From positions 1-47,768 of the forward strand of contig PBNJ01000027.1 in NCBI GenBank assembly GCA_002723075.1: a DNA stretch of 47,768 nt, given 5' to 3'. Below are positions 1 to 8,459 of the stretch, in pieces. The notes under the pieces were generated by a model, which made no database searches, had not been told where the DNA came from, and was given only the letters and a program-made list of their open reading frames with translations. The position numbers and the translations under genes are program-made. The stretch comes from Flavobacteriaceae bacterium (GTDB taxonomy: Bacteria; Bacteroidota; Bacteroidia; Flavobacteriales; Flavobacteriaceae). How positions within the stretch are numbered: position 1 is the stretch's first letter; each line of letters begins with the position of its first letter.

Positions 1-2
1 AA

Positions 3-638
3 AAAAATATTGATGATCTAGTAGATGTTACAGGCCTAGAAACTTTGTTAAATAGATATCCTTATCAGCTCTCAGGAGGAGAAAGACAAAGAGTTTGTAT
101 TGTTAGAGCTATTATTAGGGAACCAGATTTGCTATTGTTGGATGAACCCTTTAGTAATTTGGATAAGAAAATTAAAAAATCAATAATAGATCATGTTGAG
201 TCCATTCTTCAACAAAAAAAGATTACTACAATTCTAGTAACTCATGACATAAATAATATTTTAAATATTTCTGATAAAATATTAGTGTTCAAAGGAGGTG
301 TTTTGCAGCAGTATGATAGTCCACAAAATATGTATTGTCACCCTTCAAACTGTTATTGTGCAGAATTGCTGGGTGATCTTAATGAAATAAACTTTCAAGG
401 CAAGAAGCATTATATTAGACCAGAGCATATTAAGATTGTTGAAAAATCTAAGTATAAAATTAACATTATAAAATCCCTTTATCAGGGAAAAGATTACAAG
501 GTTAAGGCCACTCATAATCTTAATGAATTTCATTTTTATTCAAAAGATTCTTATGAACCCAAAACTACTTTATATTTTGATTTTGATTCAAAAAACTTAA
601 TTTTTTTTAATAAAAAATGTGAATCTTATTTTACTTAA
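3..638 (+). CDS. ABC transporter ATP-binding protein, 5'-truncated by the window edge
   Basis: The frame is open from base 3, so the N-terminal part with the Walker A motif lies outside the window. What remains shows the ABC signature LSGGERQR, a Walker B run LLLLDEPFSNLD and the switch histidine in VTHD. After the nucleotide-binding domain, the segment YIRPEHIKIVE and the beta-rich tail resemble the TOBE domain that follows the ATPase in the PotA/FbpC/ModC group. These ATPases energise inner-membrane importers for polyamines, iron, molybdate or sulfate; I cannot tell which substrate here. The stop codon is directly followed by the ATG of the next gene, so the two are probably co-translated. 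The region is visibly more AT-rich than the genes from guaB onward. The ABC ATPase call is firm; the importer class is inferred. Confidence 0.9.
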   Translation, partial: KNIDDLVDVTGLETLLNRYPYQLSGGERQRVCIVRAIIREPDLLLLDEPFSNLDKKIKKSIIDHVESILQQKKITTILVTHDINNILNISDKILVFKGGVLQQYDSPQNMYCHPSNCYCAELLGDLNEINFQGKKHYIRPEHIKIVEKSKYKINIIKSLYQGKDYKVKATHNLNEFHFYSKDSYEPKTTLYFDFDSKNLIFFNKKCESYFT

Positions 639-1031
639 ATGAAAAAAATAGTATTGGTTATTGATGGTCACTGTATAATGTGTAATTCTCTTGCGATTTG
701 GATTTCAAAAAGGGATAAAGAAAATATACTAATGATAACAAACTTTGATAGCAATTATGTTAAAGAAAATTATCAAAAAATTAAATCGGGTAAAAACGTA
801 ATTTTAATCAACGAAATTGAACAAAATATATACGGAAAGTCTACTGCAATTATCCAATGTTTAAAAATTATTGGCTATAGAAAGGAAATATTATATTTAA
901 TGAGCTTAATCCCAAATGTAATTAGAGATTTAGTCTATGATTTGATAGCTAAATATAGGTATAAAATTTTCGGTAAAAAAGAGAGTTGCGAAATAAACAG
1001 TAAAATACCTGAAACAAAAATACTGAACTGA
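639..1031 (+). CDS. DCC-family (DUF393) thiol-disulfide oxidoreductase-like protein
   Basis: This 130-residue protein begins with a beta strand followed by DGHCIMCN, with cysteines at positions 12 and 15. That fits the DGxCxxC signature of the DCC/DUF393 family, small thioredoxin-like proteins whose substrates are mostly unknown. There is no signal peptide, so it should be cytoplasmic. Its ATG follows the TAA of the ABC ATPase with no gap, which points to one transcript and perhaps a shared role in handling a metal or small molecule. A small Cys-rich gene converges on it from the other strand. The family call is good; the function is unknown. Confidence 0.75.
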   Translation: MKKIVLVIDGHCIMCNSLAIWISKRDKENILMITNFDSNYVKENYQKIKSGKNVILINEIEQNIYGKSTAIIQCLKIIGYRKEILYLMSLIPNVIRDLVYDLIAKYRYKIFGKKESCEINSKIPETKILN

Positions 1032-1033
1032 AA

Positions 1034-1162
1034 CTAGCTTTTTGAAACAAATTCATTGCAAGTTAATTTTTCATTAACTTCAACTTCATGCAATTCACAA
1101 GTATTTTCCAAAATATTTTTACAATTTACACAACTATTACTTTGAATTAATTCGCTCATCAT
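1034..1162 (-). CDS. small cysteine-rich protein (42 residues), possible zinc ribbon
   Basis: This minus-strand frame runs from the first of two tandem ATGs (1162) to a TAG at 1036-1034 and encodes 42 residues. It holds CVNC at 11-14, then Cys22, His25 and Cys35, a spacing (CxxC...CxxH...C) that would suit one zinc or a redox centre. The rest is polar and acidic with no membrane segment. It ends two bases past the stop of the convergent DCC gene. A weak TAATTTTA element lies about 20 bases upstream; no Shine-Dalgarno site is seen. Codons are AT-rich like its neighbours. The even cysteine arrangement and tandem start codons argue for a real gene, but no homologue could be checked. Function unknown. 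Confidence 0.55.
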   Translation of the reverse strand: MMSELIQSNSCVNCKNILENTCELHEVEVNEKLTCNEFVSKS

Positions 1163-1265
1163 TTATAAATTTTATGTAAAATTACATTAAAAAACTTATT
1201 TTAAGTAATTTATAGGTTAATTTCAATTTAGAATTAATTAATATAAAATCAAATTTCAATTATTG

Positions 1266-1273
1266 TATATTTG
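1266..1273 (+). promoter_or_regulatory. -7 promoter element (TATATTTG) of guaB
   Basis: An exact match to the Bacteroidota -7 consensus TAnnTTTG, 27 bases before the guaB ATG at 1301. No convincing -33 TTG is seen at the right distance. It implies a short leader of about 20 bases and argues against the in-frame TTG at 1271, which overlaps the element. Confidence 0.55.
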
Positions 1274-1300
1274 CATGCAACTATTTGTAAACTAGTTGCT

Positions 1301-2773
1301 ATGTCAAAACAATCATCAAAAATCACTGGATTGGGTTTAACGTATGATGATGTTTTGTTGGTTCCTTCTTATTCCGATGTGCTGCCACGTGAAGTTAATA
1401 TCCAATCAAAATTTTCTAAAAATATCCCCTTAAATGTTCCCATTGTTTCCGCTGCGATGGATACCGTAACAGAAAGCCAAATGGCTATTGCCATGGCACG
1501 TGAAGGGGGGATCGGTGTACTTCACAAAAACATGACCATCGAAGCCCAAGCCGAAAAAGTCCGTAAGGTCAAGCGTGCTGAATCGGGAATGATTATTGAC
1601 CCAGTCACATTGCCGACAACTGCTCTAGTATCAGATGCACAAAAACTTATGACAGAATATCGAATTGGCGGAATACCCATTGTGGATACAAAAGGCAAGT
1701 TAGTTGGAATTGTAACTAATCGAGATCTGCGTTTTGAAAAAAATGAAGCTCGCCCAGTTATAGAGGTTATGACTTCCGAAAACTTGGTTACCGTTCATGA
1801 AGGCATTTCGATGTCTGATGCTGAGGAAATTTTACAGGCACATAAAATTGAAAAACTCCCTGTTATTGATAAAAATAACCGACTTGTTGGTTTGATTACT
1901 TTCAGAGATATTACAAAAGTGAGTTTAAAACCACATGCCAATAAGGATAGCTTTGGTCGCCTTCGCGTGGCCGCTGCAGTTGGTGTCACTAGAGATGCTG
2001 TCGAACGTTGCGCAGCTTTGGTCAATGCCGGGGTAGATGGTGTAGTGATTGACACAGCTCATGGCCACACACAGGGCGTTGTCAATGTACTTAAGCAAGT
2101 AAAAAAAGAATTTAAAGATTTAGATGTCGTTGTTGGTAATGTAGCAACAGCCGATGCTGCTACCTTTCTAGCTGATGCTGGAGCTGATGGGGTGAAAGTA
2201 GGTATTGGGCCAGGTTCGATATGTACAACTCGTGTCGTTGCAGGGGTTGGCTATCCACAGTTTTCAGCGATTCTAGAAGTTTCGAAAAGTTTATCTAAAA
2301 AAGAGATTCCCTTGATTGCAGATGGCGGGGTTAGATACACAGGTGATATTGTAAAAGCCGTTGGAGCTGGGGCACAGTCGGTTATGTTGGGTTCTATGCT
2401 AGCAGGAACCAAAGAATCGCCTGGAGAGACCATAATTTTTGAGGGTAGAAAGTTTAAGTCTTATCGTGGGATGGGATCGGTAGAGGCCATGCGGGAAGGA
2501 AGTAAAGACCGTTATTTTCAAGACGTAGAGGATGATATCAAAAAACTTGTCCCAGAGGGAATCGTTGGCAGAGTACCTTATAAGGGAGAGTTATTTGAAA
2601 GTATCCACCAGTTTGTAGGAGGACTTCGTGCTGGTATGGGATACTGCGGGGCTAAGGATATTCCTGTACTTCAAGATAAGGCAAGTTTTGTTCAGATCAC
2701 CTCCTCTGGGATTCAAGAAAGTCACCCTCACAATGTAGCCATTACAAAAGAGGCACCCAATTATTCTCGATAA
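1301..2773 (+). CDS. guaB: inosine-5'-monophosphate dehydrogenase
   Basis: The enzyme oxidises IMP to XMP with NAD+, the committed step of GMP synthesis, in the cytosol. The 490-residue protein has the normal length. A (beta/alpha)8 barrel is interrupted at about residues 95-210 by two CBS domains ([19 protein letters not shown] and [19 protein letters not shown]). The catalytic loop GPGSICTTR places the active cysteine at about residue 308, and the flap segment [10 protein letters not shown] follows. I chose the ATG at 1301 because the upstream TTG (1271) lies inside the promoter element and would add a non-conserved extension. The next gene starts four bases after the stop, so guaB probably leads an operon with the two SurA-related genes, an odd partner for purine synthesis. 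Confidence 0.97.
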   Translation: MSKQSSKITGLGLTYDDVLLVPSYSDVLPREVNIQSKFSKNIPLNVPIVSAAMDTVTESQMAIAMAREGGIGVLHKNMTIEAQAEKVRKVKRAESGMIIDPVTLPTTALVSDAQKLMTEYRIGGIPIVDTKGKLVGIVTNRDLRFEKNEARPVIEVMTSENLVTVHEGISMSDAEEILQAHKIEKLPVIDKNNRLVGLITFRDITKVSLKPHANKDSFGRLRVAAAVGVTRDAVERCAALVNAGVDGVVIDTAHGHTQGVVNVLKQVKKEFKDLDVVVGNVATADAATFLADAGADGVKVGIGPGSICTTRVVAGVGYPQFSAILEVSKSLSKKEIPLIADGGVRYTGDIVKAVGAGAQSVMLGSMLAGTKESPGETIIFEGRKFKSYRGMGSVEAMREGSKDRYFQDVEDDIKKLVPEGIVGRVPYKGELFESIHQFVGGLRAGMGYCGAKDIPVLQDKASFVQITSSGIQESHPHNVAITKEAPNYSR

Positions 2774-2777
2774 CCCA

Positions 2778-3617
2778 ATGAAGCTCATTTATCTTTATTT
2801 ATTCCTATTTTTTTCTGCGTGCAGTTTGCCAACAAATGAAGAATCAAGTGCAGTAGCTAGAGTAGGGGAAAACTACTTGTTTATTTCTGATTTACAAGAT
2901 CAAATTAGCCCAAGATACAATGGTGATAGTTTACAAATTACGAATCGTTTGATTAACGATTGGGCGGAGCAGTTATTATATCTTAAGAAGGCAGAAATCA
3001 ATTTGAGCTCGACTGAAAAAAATCAGCTCGATGAATTGGTAAGTACCTATCGCAACGACTTGTATGTCAAAACTTATAAGGATAAGGCAATCCATTCTAT
3101 TCTGGATTCTGTAGTTAATCCCGAAGAAATTCGAGATTATTTTGAACAAAATAAAGCCAATTTTAGAACCAATAAAGACTTATTGCGGGGTCGTTATGTT
3201 CGGATTCGAAATGAAAATTATAATCTGCGTACCATTCGTCGTAGTCTTCGGCGATTTAATGATGCTGACAAAGTTTTTTTAGACTCAATTGCCCTTCAGT
3301 TTACTACCTACTCGATGAATGATTCAATATGGGTTCAGGCCTCTCAATTTTTTAATCGATTACCATCGATTACTGAAAGACGTTATAAAAATTTCTTAAA
3401 AAATGACACTTTCTTTGAATTACAAGATTCTTTAGAAGTATATTTGGTGGTGGTTGAAGAAGTTGTTTTGCGCAATGACTTGGCTCCGTTGGAATATGTT
3501 ACGCCAACGCTAAAGCAAATTTTAATCAACAAAAGGAAATTAGAATTAATGCGCCAATTTGATAGAGAAATTATTGAAGAGGGATTGCGTCAAAACATCT
3601 ACGAAGTATATGAATAA
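2778..3617 (+). CDS. SurA-like lipoprotein without a recognisable parvulin domain
   Basis: The 279-residue product starts with a lipoprotein signal whose lipobox FSAC puts the lipidated cysteine at residue 15. The mature part begins with the pattern of SurA/PpiC N-terminal domains (VARVGENYLFISDLQDQI) and is mostly helical and charged. I cannot find the GG and FGWHI-type motifs of a parvulin (PpiC) domain, so isomerase activity is doubtful and a chaperone role is more likely. The residues after the cysteine (SLPTN) lack the acidic surface-export signal, so it probably faces the periplasm. It follows guaB by four bases and overlaps the SurA gene by eight. The lipoprotein call is firm; chaperone function is inferred from resemblance and position. 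Confidence 0.75.
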   Translation: MKLIYLYLFLFFSACSLPTNEESSAVARVGENYLFISDLQDQISPRYNGDSLQITNRLINDWAEQLLYLKKAEINLSSTEKNQLDELVSTYRNDLYVKTYKDKAIHSILDSVVNPEEIRDYFEQNKANFRTNKDLLRGRYVRIRNENYNLRTIRRSLRRFNDADKVFLDSIALQFTTYSMNDSIWVQASQFFNRLPSITERRYKNFLKNDTFFELQDSLEVYLVVVEEVVLRNDLAPLEYVTPTLKQILINKRKLELMRQFDREIIEEGLRQNIYEVYE

Positions 3618-4986
3618 GCGGTTTTTTAATCTTTGCGTATTATTTCTTTTTGGCAACTTTGTTTCGAGTTATGCCCAAACGGATACCATTGTAACGCCTA
3701 CAAGAATTAAAATTGACGGGGTTGCTGCTGTCATTGGAGATTACGTGATTCTTGACTCTGATGTCGACAAGGCCTATATAGACTTAGAATCTCAAGGAAT
3801 TCCAACTTCAAACATCGAAAGATGTAGTCTTTTGGGTAAGCTTATGGAAGACAAACTCTATGCGCATCATGCCGAACAAGATAGTATCACGGTAAGTGAT
3901 TCAGAAATTAATGATTATGTTGGAAGAACCATAGACTATTTTGTACAAGAACTAGGGAGTATGGAAAAGGTTCTTGAATTCTATAAGAAAAAGGATGAAC
4001 AAAGCTTTCGAAGCGAACTTTTCGATATCAATCGAGTTCAACAACTTTCACAGAGGATGCAATCTAATATCGTTGAAGAAATCGAAGTAACTCCAGATGA
4101 AGTTCGAACTTTTTTTGATAAAATTCCAAAAGATCAGCGTCCTGTTTTTGGTGCAGAACTTGAAGTCGCCCAAATTGTTATTGAACCTACTCCTACAGAG
4201 TCCGAAGTTGAACGAACAATTCGACTGTTGGAGACCATGCGCAACGATGTATTAGAAAATGGCTCAAGCTTTGCATCCAAAGCAATTCTATACTCCCAAG
4301 ACCCCGGCTCAAGATCTCGCGGTGGAAGATATACGCTCGATCGAAAACGTCCAGTGATGGTGAAAGAGTTTAGAGATCAGGCATACCGACTAAGAGAAGG
4401 AGAAGTGTCTCAACCCTTTCAAACAGACTTTGGATGGCATATTGTTACCGTGGATAAAATTCGAGGGCAACTCATTGACGTTCGACACGTACTTCTTGTT
4501 CCTGAGATTTCTGCCAAGGAGCTGAAAGATGCAAAAGATAAATTGGATCTAATTCGCAAAAGGATTCAGGATGGAGAAATTGCTTTTGTCGACGCAGCAC
4601 TAGAGTTTTCAGATGACAAAGAAACTGCTGCCAATGGAGGCGTTTTGATCAATCCCACGTCTGGAGATACCAGATTTGAGTTGACTAAACTCGATCCAGC
4701 CATATACAACCAAATCTTGAATTTAGATGAGAACCAAATTTCTCTCCCAGTTCTTGATGAAGATCGATCAGGAAATAAAAAATATAAGATTTTAAAGGTG
4801 ACCAACCGTTATGATCAACATCAAGCAGATTTTGCTACAGATTATGTCAAAATTAAGGACTTAGCTTTAAAGGAAAAACAGTTGGACGCGATACAAAATT
4901 GGATGGCTGAGAAAATTGATGATACATTTGTCAATGTGAATCGCTCCTACAGGGATTGTGATTTCTCCAATAAATGGGTTCAGTAA
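3610..4986 (+). CDS. surA: periplasmic peptidyl-prolyl isomerase/chaperone SurA
   Basis: The 458-residue protein has a signal peptide ending near SSYAQ and the SurA N-terminal domain (VAAVIGDYVILDSDVDKAY). Two parvulin domains follow: the first at roughly residues 175-285 contains DPGSRSRGGRYT and FQTDFGWHIVTVD, the second at roughly 290-390 begins VRHVLLVPEIS and contains AANGGVL. SurA escorts outer-membrane proteins through the periplasm and isomerises prolyl bonds. I chose the ATG at 3610 over the earlier TTG (3559) because it starts a clean signal peptide. It overlaps the upstream lipoprotein gene by eight bases, which suggests translational coupling. A 145-base gap with the ccsBA promoter follows. 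Confidence 0.9.
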   Translation: MNKRFFNLCVLFLFGNFVSSYAQTDTIVTPTRIKIDGVAAVIGDYVILDSDVDKAYIDLESQGIPTSNIERCSLLGKLMEDKLYAHHAEQDSITVSDSEINDYVGRTIDYFVQELGSMEKVLEFYKKKDEQSFRSELFDINRVQQLSQRMQSNIVEEIEVTPDEVRTFFDKIPKDQRPVFGAELEVAQIVIEPTPTESEVERTIRLLETMRNDVLENGSSFASKAILYSQDPGSRSRGGRYTLDRKRPVMVKEFRDQAYRLREGEVSQPFQTDFGWHIVTVDKIRGQLIDVRHVLLVPEISAKELKDAKDKLDLIRKRIQDGEIAFVDAALEFSDDKETAANGGVLINPTSGDTRFELTKLDPAIYNQILNLDENQISLPVLDEDRSGNKKYKILKVTNRYDQHQADFATDYVKIKDLALKEKQLDAIQNWMAEKIDDTFVNVNRSYRDCDFSNKWVQ

Positions 4987-5107
4987 TCCCACAAGTAACT
5001 CAAAGCAACTAGCCAATATCGTTTCACAATTATTTTTTGATGATTTTCTAGTATTAATTACGCCATCAAAAGCTTGATTGACAGTAGGATAATTGTTTGC
5101 TATGCCT

Positions 5108-5115
5108 TAATTTTG
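5108..5115 (+). promoter_or_regulatory. -7 promoter element (TAATTTTG) of ccsBA
   Basis: Exact TAnnTTTG match ending 16 bases before the ccsBA ATG. A -33 TTG at the usual 17-21 base spacing is not evident. It lies in the 145-base gap after surA and marks the start of a new transcription unit. Confidence 0.5.
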
Positions 5116-5131
5116 TAAACAAAAATAAGCT

Positions 5132-8100
5132 ATGGAACAAGCCATAAGATTGGTTCGTTTTTTGTTTTCTAATCGACTTACAGCAGTTTTATTTATCGTT
5201 TTTTGTGTTGCGATGGCTGTTGGTACTTTTGTAGAAAGTATTCACAATACAGCAACGGCAAGAATTTGGGTCTATAACGCCTGGTGGTTTGAGGCAATCA
5301 TGGGTGTATTTATCTTGAATTTTATTGGTAATATCAAGAAATACCGTCTTTTGCGTTGGGAAAAATGGCCAGTATTTCTTCTTCATGCTGCATGGATTTT
5401 AATTATTCTTGGTGCTTTTGTTACACGTTACTTCGGCTTTGAAGGGGTAATGCCAATTCGAGAAGGAGAAACTACCAATACATTTCTTAGCGAAAAAACA
5501 TATGTCACCGTTCTAGTTGATGGTGAAAAGGATGGAAGCCTTCAGCGAAAAAAACTTCAAGATGATTTTTTGTTTGCAGAAGCTACCAACAATTTTTTTA
5601 GCTGGAAAAGTACTTTCGACACCCAAGAATTTTCAGTAGAATATGTTGATTTTATGTCAAATGCCGCTGAAGATTTGGTCGAAGATCCTGATGGGGAATT
5701 TTTTATCAAAATTGTAGAAGCTGGTGATGGGAATCGCCATGACCACTTTATTGGTTTTGGAGAGATAGTGAATATTCACAATGTTTTATTCACGCTCAAT
5801 AACCCAACAGACGGCGCTATAAACATTGTATGGGACCAAGCTAATGATCGTTATACAATTGACACCCCATTTGGTGGTACAACTATGCAAATGGCAACAC
5901 AAGCTCTTGAAGAGGTGCCAGTCGATTCCCAAATTCCTCTGCGTTTTCGTTCTCTCTATTCCTTGGCTGGAATGCAGTTTGTCTTTCCCGATCCCGTGAT
6001 TCGGGGGTCATATCAAATTGTTAAAGACAAAGAGTCTTTTCAAGACGCTTTGACGCTTAAAATCACTACAGATAAAGAGTCGGATACTATTCAAGTTTTA
6101 GGCGCAAAGGGGTTTGTCAACGATCCCAAACAGATTTCCCTTGGTGATTTGGTTTTTTGGGTGCAATACGGTTCTCTAGAGCATGAGTTGCCGTTTGCTG
6201 TAAAGCTCAATGACTTTATTGCTGAAAAATATCCTGGGACTGAAAAAAGTTACAGTAGTTTTATGAGTAAAGTCAGTGTAGCAGACTATCCTCCGTTTGA
6301 CTACGAAATCTACATGAATCATATCTTGAATCATAAAGGATATCGCTTTTTTCAGGCCTCATTTGACCCCGATGAGAAAGGGACCGTCCTGTCTGTTAAT
6401 CATGACTTTTGGGGGACATGGATTACCTATATTGGCTATTTCATTCTTTATATTGGCTTACTTGGAATAATGTTTTTTGGAAAAACGAGATTCAAATCTC
6501 TCTCAAAAACTCTTGAAAAAATAAGAGCAAAAAAAGCATCTTTAACAGCCATTATTTTTTTGTTTGGCATCTCAGCTTTCTCTCAATCTCAATCTCATAC
6601 TCACAAATCCACAGCAATACAAGACCTCGATTCTACTTTGATGCGTCAAGCAGTTCCGGTTGAACAAGCTGCAAAATTTGGAAAACTTGTCATTCAAGAT
6701 TTAGGAGGACGTATGAAACCTGCTAATACTTTTGCTTCTGAGTTGATTCGAAAAGTGAGCAAGTCAGACACCTATCAGTCTTTAAATGCAGATCAAGTTT
6801 TGTTATCAATTCAACAAAACCCTATGCTATGGTATCAAGTCCCTTTCATTTATTTAAAGAGAGGGAATGACAGTTTGCGAAGACTCGCAGGTGTAGATGA
6901 AAGTTCTAAATATGCATCGTTTGTTGATTTTTTTGATAAGGACGGCACCTACAAGCTTGCCAAACCTTTAGAGAGTGCTTACAAAGCCGCCACACCGAAT
7001 CAATTCCAAAAAGATTTTATCGAAACCGATCGTAGAATTAATCTTTTATACAGTGCGATTGAAGGTAAAATCCTTCGGATATTTCCAGTACCAGCTGATG
7101 ATAATAACAAGTGGGTTTCCTTTGCTGAGGCACCTGATTTTCCATTTCAAGGAGTTGATTCTCTTTATGTGGCCAATGTCATGCCTTTATACATTGGAGC
7201 ATTGCGACAAGGAGCTTATGACCAGGCTGATGAATTATTGGAAAGTATTTCTGGTTTTCAGAGGAAATATGGAAATGACATCATGCCCACAGAAGAAAAA
7301 ATTGATGCAGAAATTATGTACAACCAATACGACATCTTCAAAAAGCTTTTTGCGTGGTATATGTATGTTGGAACGCTGATGTTTTTGGTGCTTATCTTTC
7401 AAATTCTTTACGATGTTCGCATTTTCGAATTTGTTGTAAAGCTATGTATTGGTCTGATCATTCTTCTTTTTGTTGCCCAAACAGTTGGGATGGGAGCACG
7501 ATGGTACATTTCTGGTCATGCGCCATGGAGTGACGCCTACGAATCGATGCTCTATGTTGCATGGGCGACCGTTGGAATGGGATTGGCTTTTGGCCGCAAG
7601 TCCAAACTGACAATTGCAGCGACTGCTTTTGTAGCCTCCATGGTACTGATGATCGCACATTGGAACTGGATGGATCCTGAGATTGCGAATCTAGTCCCTG
7701 TCTTGGATAGCTATTGGTTGATGATTCATGTCGCCGTAATCGTTGGAAGTTATGGCCCATTTGCTCTGGGTATGATTGTCGGCTTTATCGCTATGATTTT
7801 GGCAATTTTAACGACCGAGAAAACAAAGAAGCGAATCCGATTAACAATTGATGAATTGACAATTGTCAATGAACTCGCACTCACCGTTGGGGTAGTGATG
7901 CTGACGATTGGGAATTTTCTAGGTGGTCAATGGGCTAACGAAAGTTGGGGAAGATATTGGGGTTGGGACCCCAAAGAAACATGGGCACTGATCAGTATTC
8001 TCGTTTATGCGTTTGTTTTGCATATGCGGTTGATTCCAGGTATGCGAAGTAAATGGCTGTTTAATCTAATGTCAGTCATCGCTTTCGCAAGCATTATTAT

Positions 8101-8266
8101 GACCTATTTTGGTGTAAATTTTTATCTTGTAGGTTTACACTCTTATGCGAGTGGTGATAAAGTGATTACCCCTGCTTTTGTATATTATTCAATTGCTATT
8201 GTTTCTGTAGTTGGATTCATTTCTTACCTTCGATATAACAAATATTTTGGAAAAAAATCTGTTTAA
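5132..8266 (+). CDS. ccsBA: fused cytochrome c biogenesis protein CcsBA (System II)
   Basis: This 1044-residue membrane protein joins the CcsB (ResB-like) and CcsA halves of the System II heme export and ligation machine, which attaches heme to apocytochrome c outside the inner membrane. The N-terminal part has three membrane helices (residues about 15-110) and a large periplasmic ResB-like domain closed by a helix near 430-450. A second extracytoplasmic segment of about 250 residues (about 485-745) precedes the multi-helix CcsA part. The heme-handling WWD region is clear near the C-terminus: GGQWANESWGRYWGWDPKE, followed by His in FVLHMRL. A hydrophobic stretch ending ISAFSQSQ just before the second segment looks like a former signal peptide, as if the halves were once separate. 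Fusion is common in Bacteroidota. Confidence 0.95.
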   Translation: MEQAIRLVRFLFSNRLTAVLFIVFCVAMAVGTFVESIHNTATARIWVYNAWWFEAIMGVFILNFIGNIKKYRLLRWEKWPVFLLHAAWILIILGAFVTRYFGFEGVMPIREGETTNTFLSEKTYVTVLVDGEKDGSLQRKKLQDDFLFAEATNNFFSWKSTFDTQEFSVEYVDFMSNAAEDLVEDPDGEFFIKIVEAGDGNRHDHFIGFGEIVNIHNVLFTLNNPTDGAINIVWDQANDRYTIDTPFGGTTMQMATQALEEVPVDSQIPLRFRSLYSLAGMQFVFPDPVIRGSYQIVKDKESFQDALTLKITTDKESDTIQVLGAKGFVNDPKQISLGDLVFWVQYGSLEHELPFAVKLNDFIAEKYPGTEKSYSSFMSKVSVADYPPFDYEIYMNHILNHKGYRFFQASFDPDEKGTVLSVNHDFWGTWITYIGYFILYIGLLGIMFFGKTRFKSLSKTLEKIRAKKASLTAIIFLFGISAFSQSQSHTHKSTAIQDLDSTLMRQAVPVEQAAKFGKLVIQDLGGRMKPANTFASELIRKVSKSDTYQSLNADQVLLSIQQNPMLWYQVPFIYLKRGNDSLRRLAGVDESSKYASFVDFFDKDGTYKLAKPLESAYKAATPNQFQKDFIETDRRINLLYSAIEGKILRIFPVPADDNNKWVSFAEAPDFPFQGVDSLYVANVMPLYIGALRQGAYDQADELLESISGFQRKYGNDIMPTEEKIDAEIMYNQYDIFKKLFAWYMYVGTLMFLVLIFQILYDVRIFEFVVKLCIGLIILLFVAQTVGMGARWYISGHAPWSDAYESMLYVAWATVGMGLAFGRKSKLTIAATAFVASMVLMIAHWNWMDPEIANLVPVLDSYWLMIHVAVIVGSYGPFALGMIVGFIAMILAILTTEKTKKRIRLTIDELTIVNELALTVGVVMLTIGNFLGGQWANESWGRYWGWDPKETWALISILVYAFVLHMRLIPGMRSKWLFNLMSVIAFASIIMTYFGVNFYLVGLHSYASGDKVITPAFVYYSIAIVSVVGFISYLRYNKYFGKKSV

Positions 8267-8459
8267 AAAATGGTTCTGGTTTGCAGTCATTGGACTAGCG
8301 CTTAATGGGTTTGGATTGAGTGTTGTGGGAGAGGCGATTATTGCCAAGTTTAAAGGAGAGGCATGGTTTTTGCTTGGTACATTAGGACTTATTCTTGTAA
8401 ATTCGGGCTTATGTTTTTTTGGTACAGCAGTCGGTCTTCGCTATGCAAATCGTTCCTGA
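8247..8459 (+). CDS. small two-helix membrane protein
   Basis: The frame overlaps the end of ccsBA by 20 bases and encodes about 70 residues: a short basic start (KNLFKKW), a hydrophobic helix, a short polar loop (KFKGEAW) and a second helix ending GLRYANRS. There is no ATG in the usable part; the TTG at 8247 is the best candidate start, and a longer frame opens at another TTG (8211). The two-helix pattern and its place between ccsBA and a secreted protein make chance unlikely. It may assist CcsBA or be a neutral passenger; I cannot assign a family. Confidence 0.55.
   Translation: MEKNLFKKWFWFAVIGLALNGFGLSVVGEAIIAKFKGEAWFLLGTLGLILVNSGLCFFGTAVGLRYANRS

Noticed and set aside
1271-1300. TTG at 1271 as the guaB start
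   Set aside because: It overlaps an exact TAnnTTTG element and adds ten residues not typical of IMP dehydrogenase; ATG 1301 is preferred.
5030-5085. Hairpin TTTTGATG...CATCAAAA as a terminator after surA
   Set aside because: The arms enclose a long loop and no T-run follows on the plus strand; the pairing is probably chance in AT-rich DNA.
7442-7760. Minus-strand frames inside ccsBA
   Set aside because: They are antisense to conserved CcsA helices, with no promoter or recognisable motifs.
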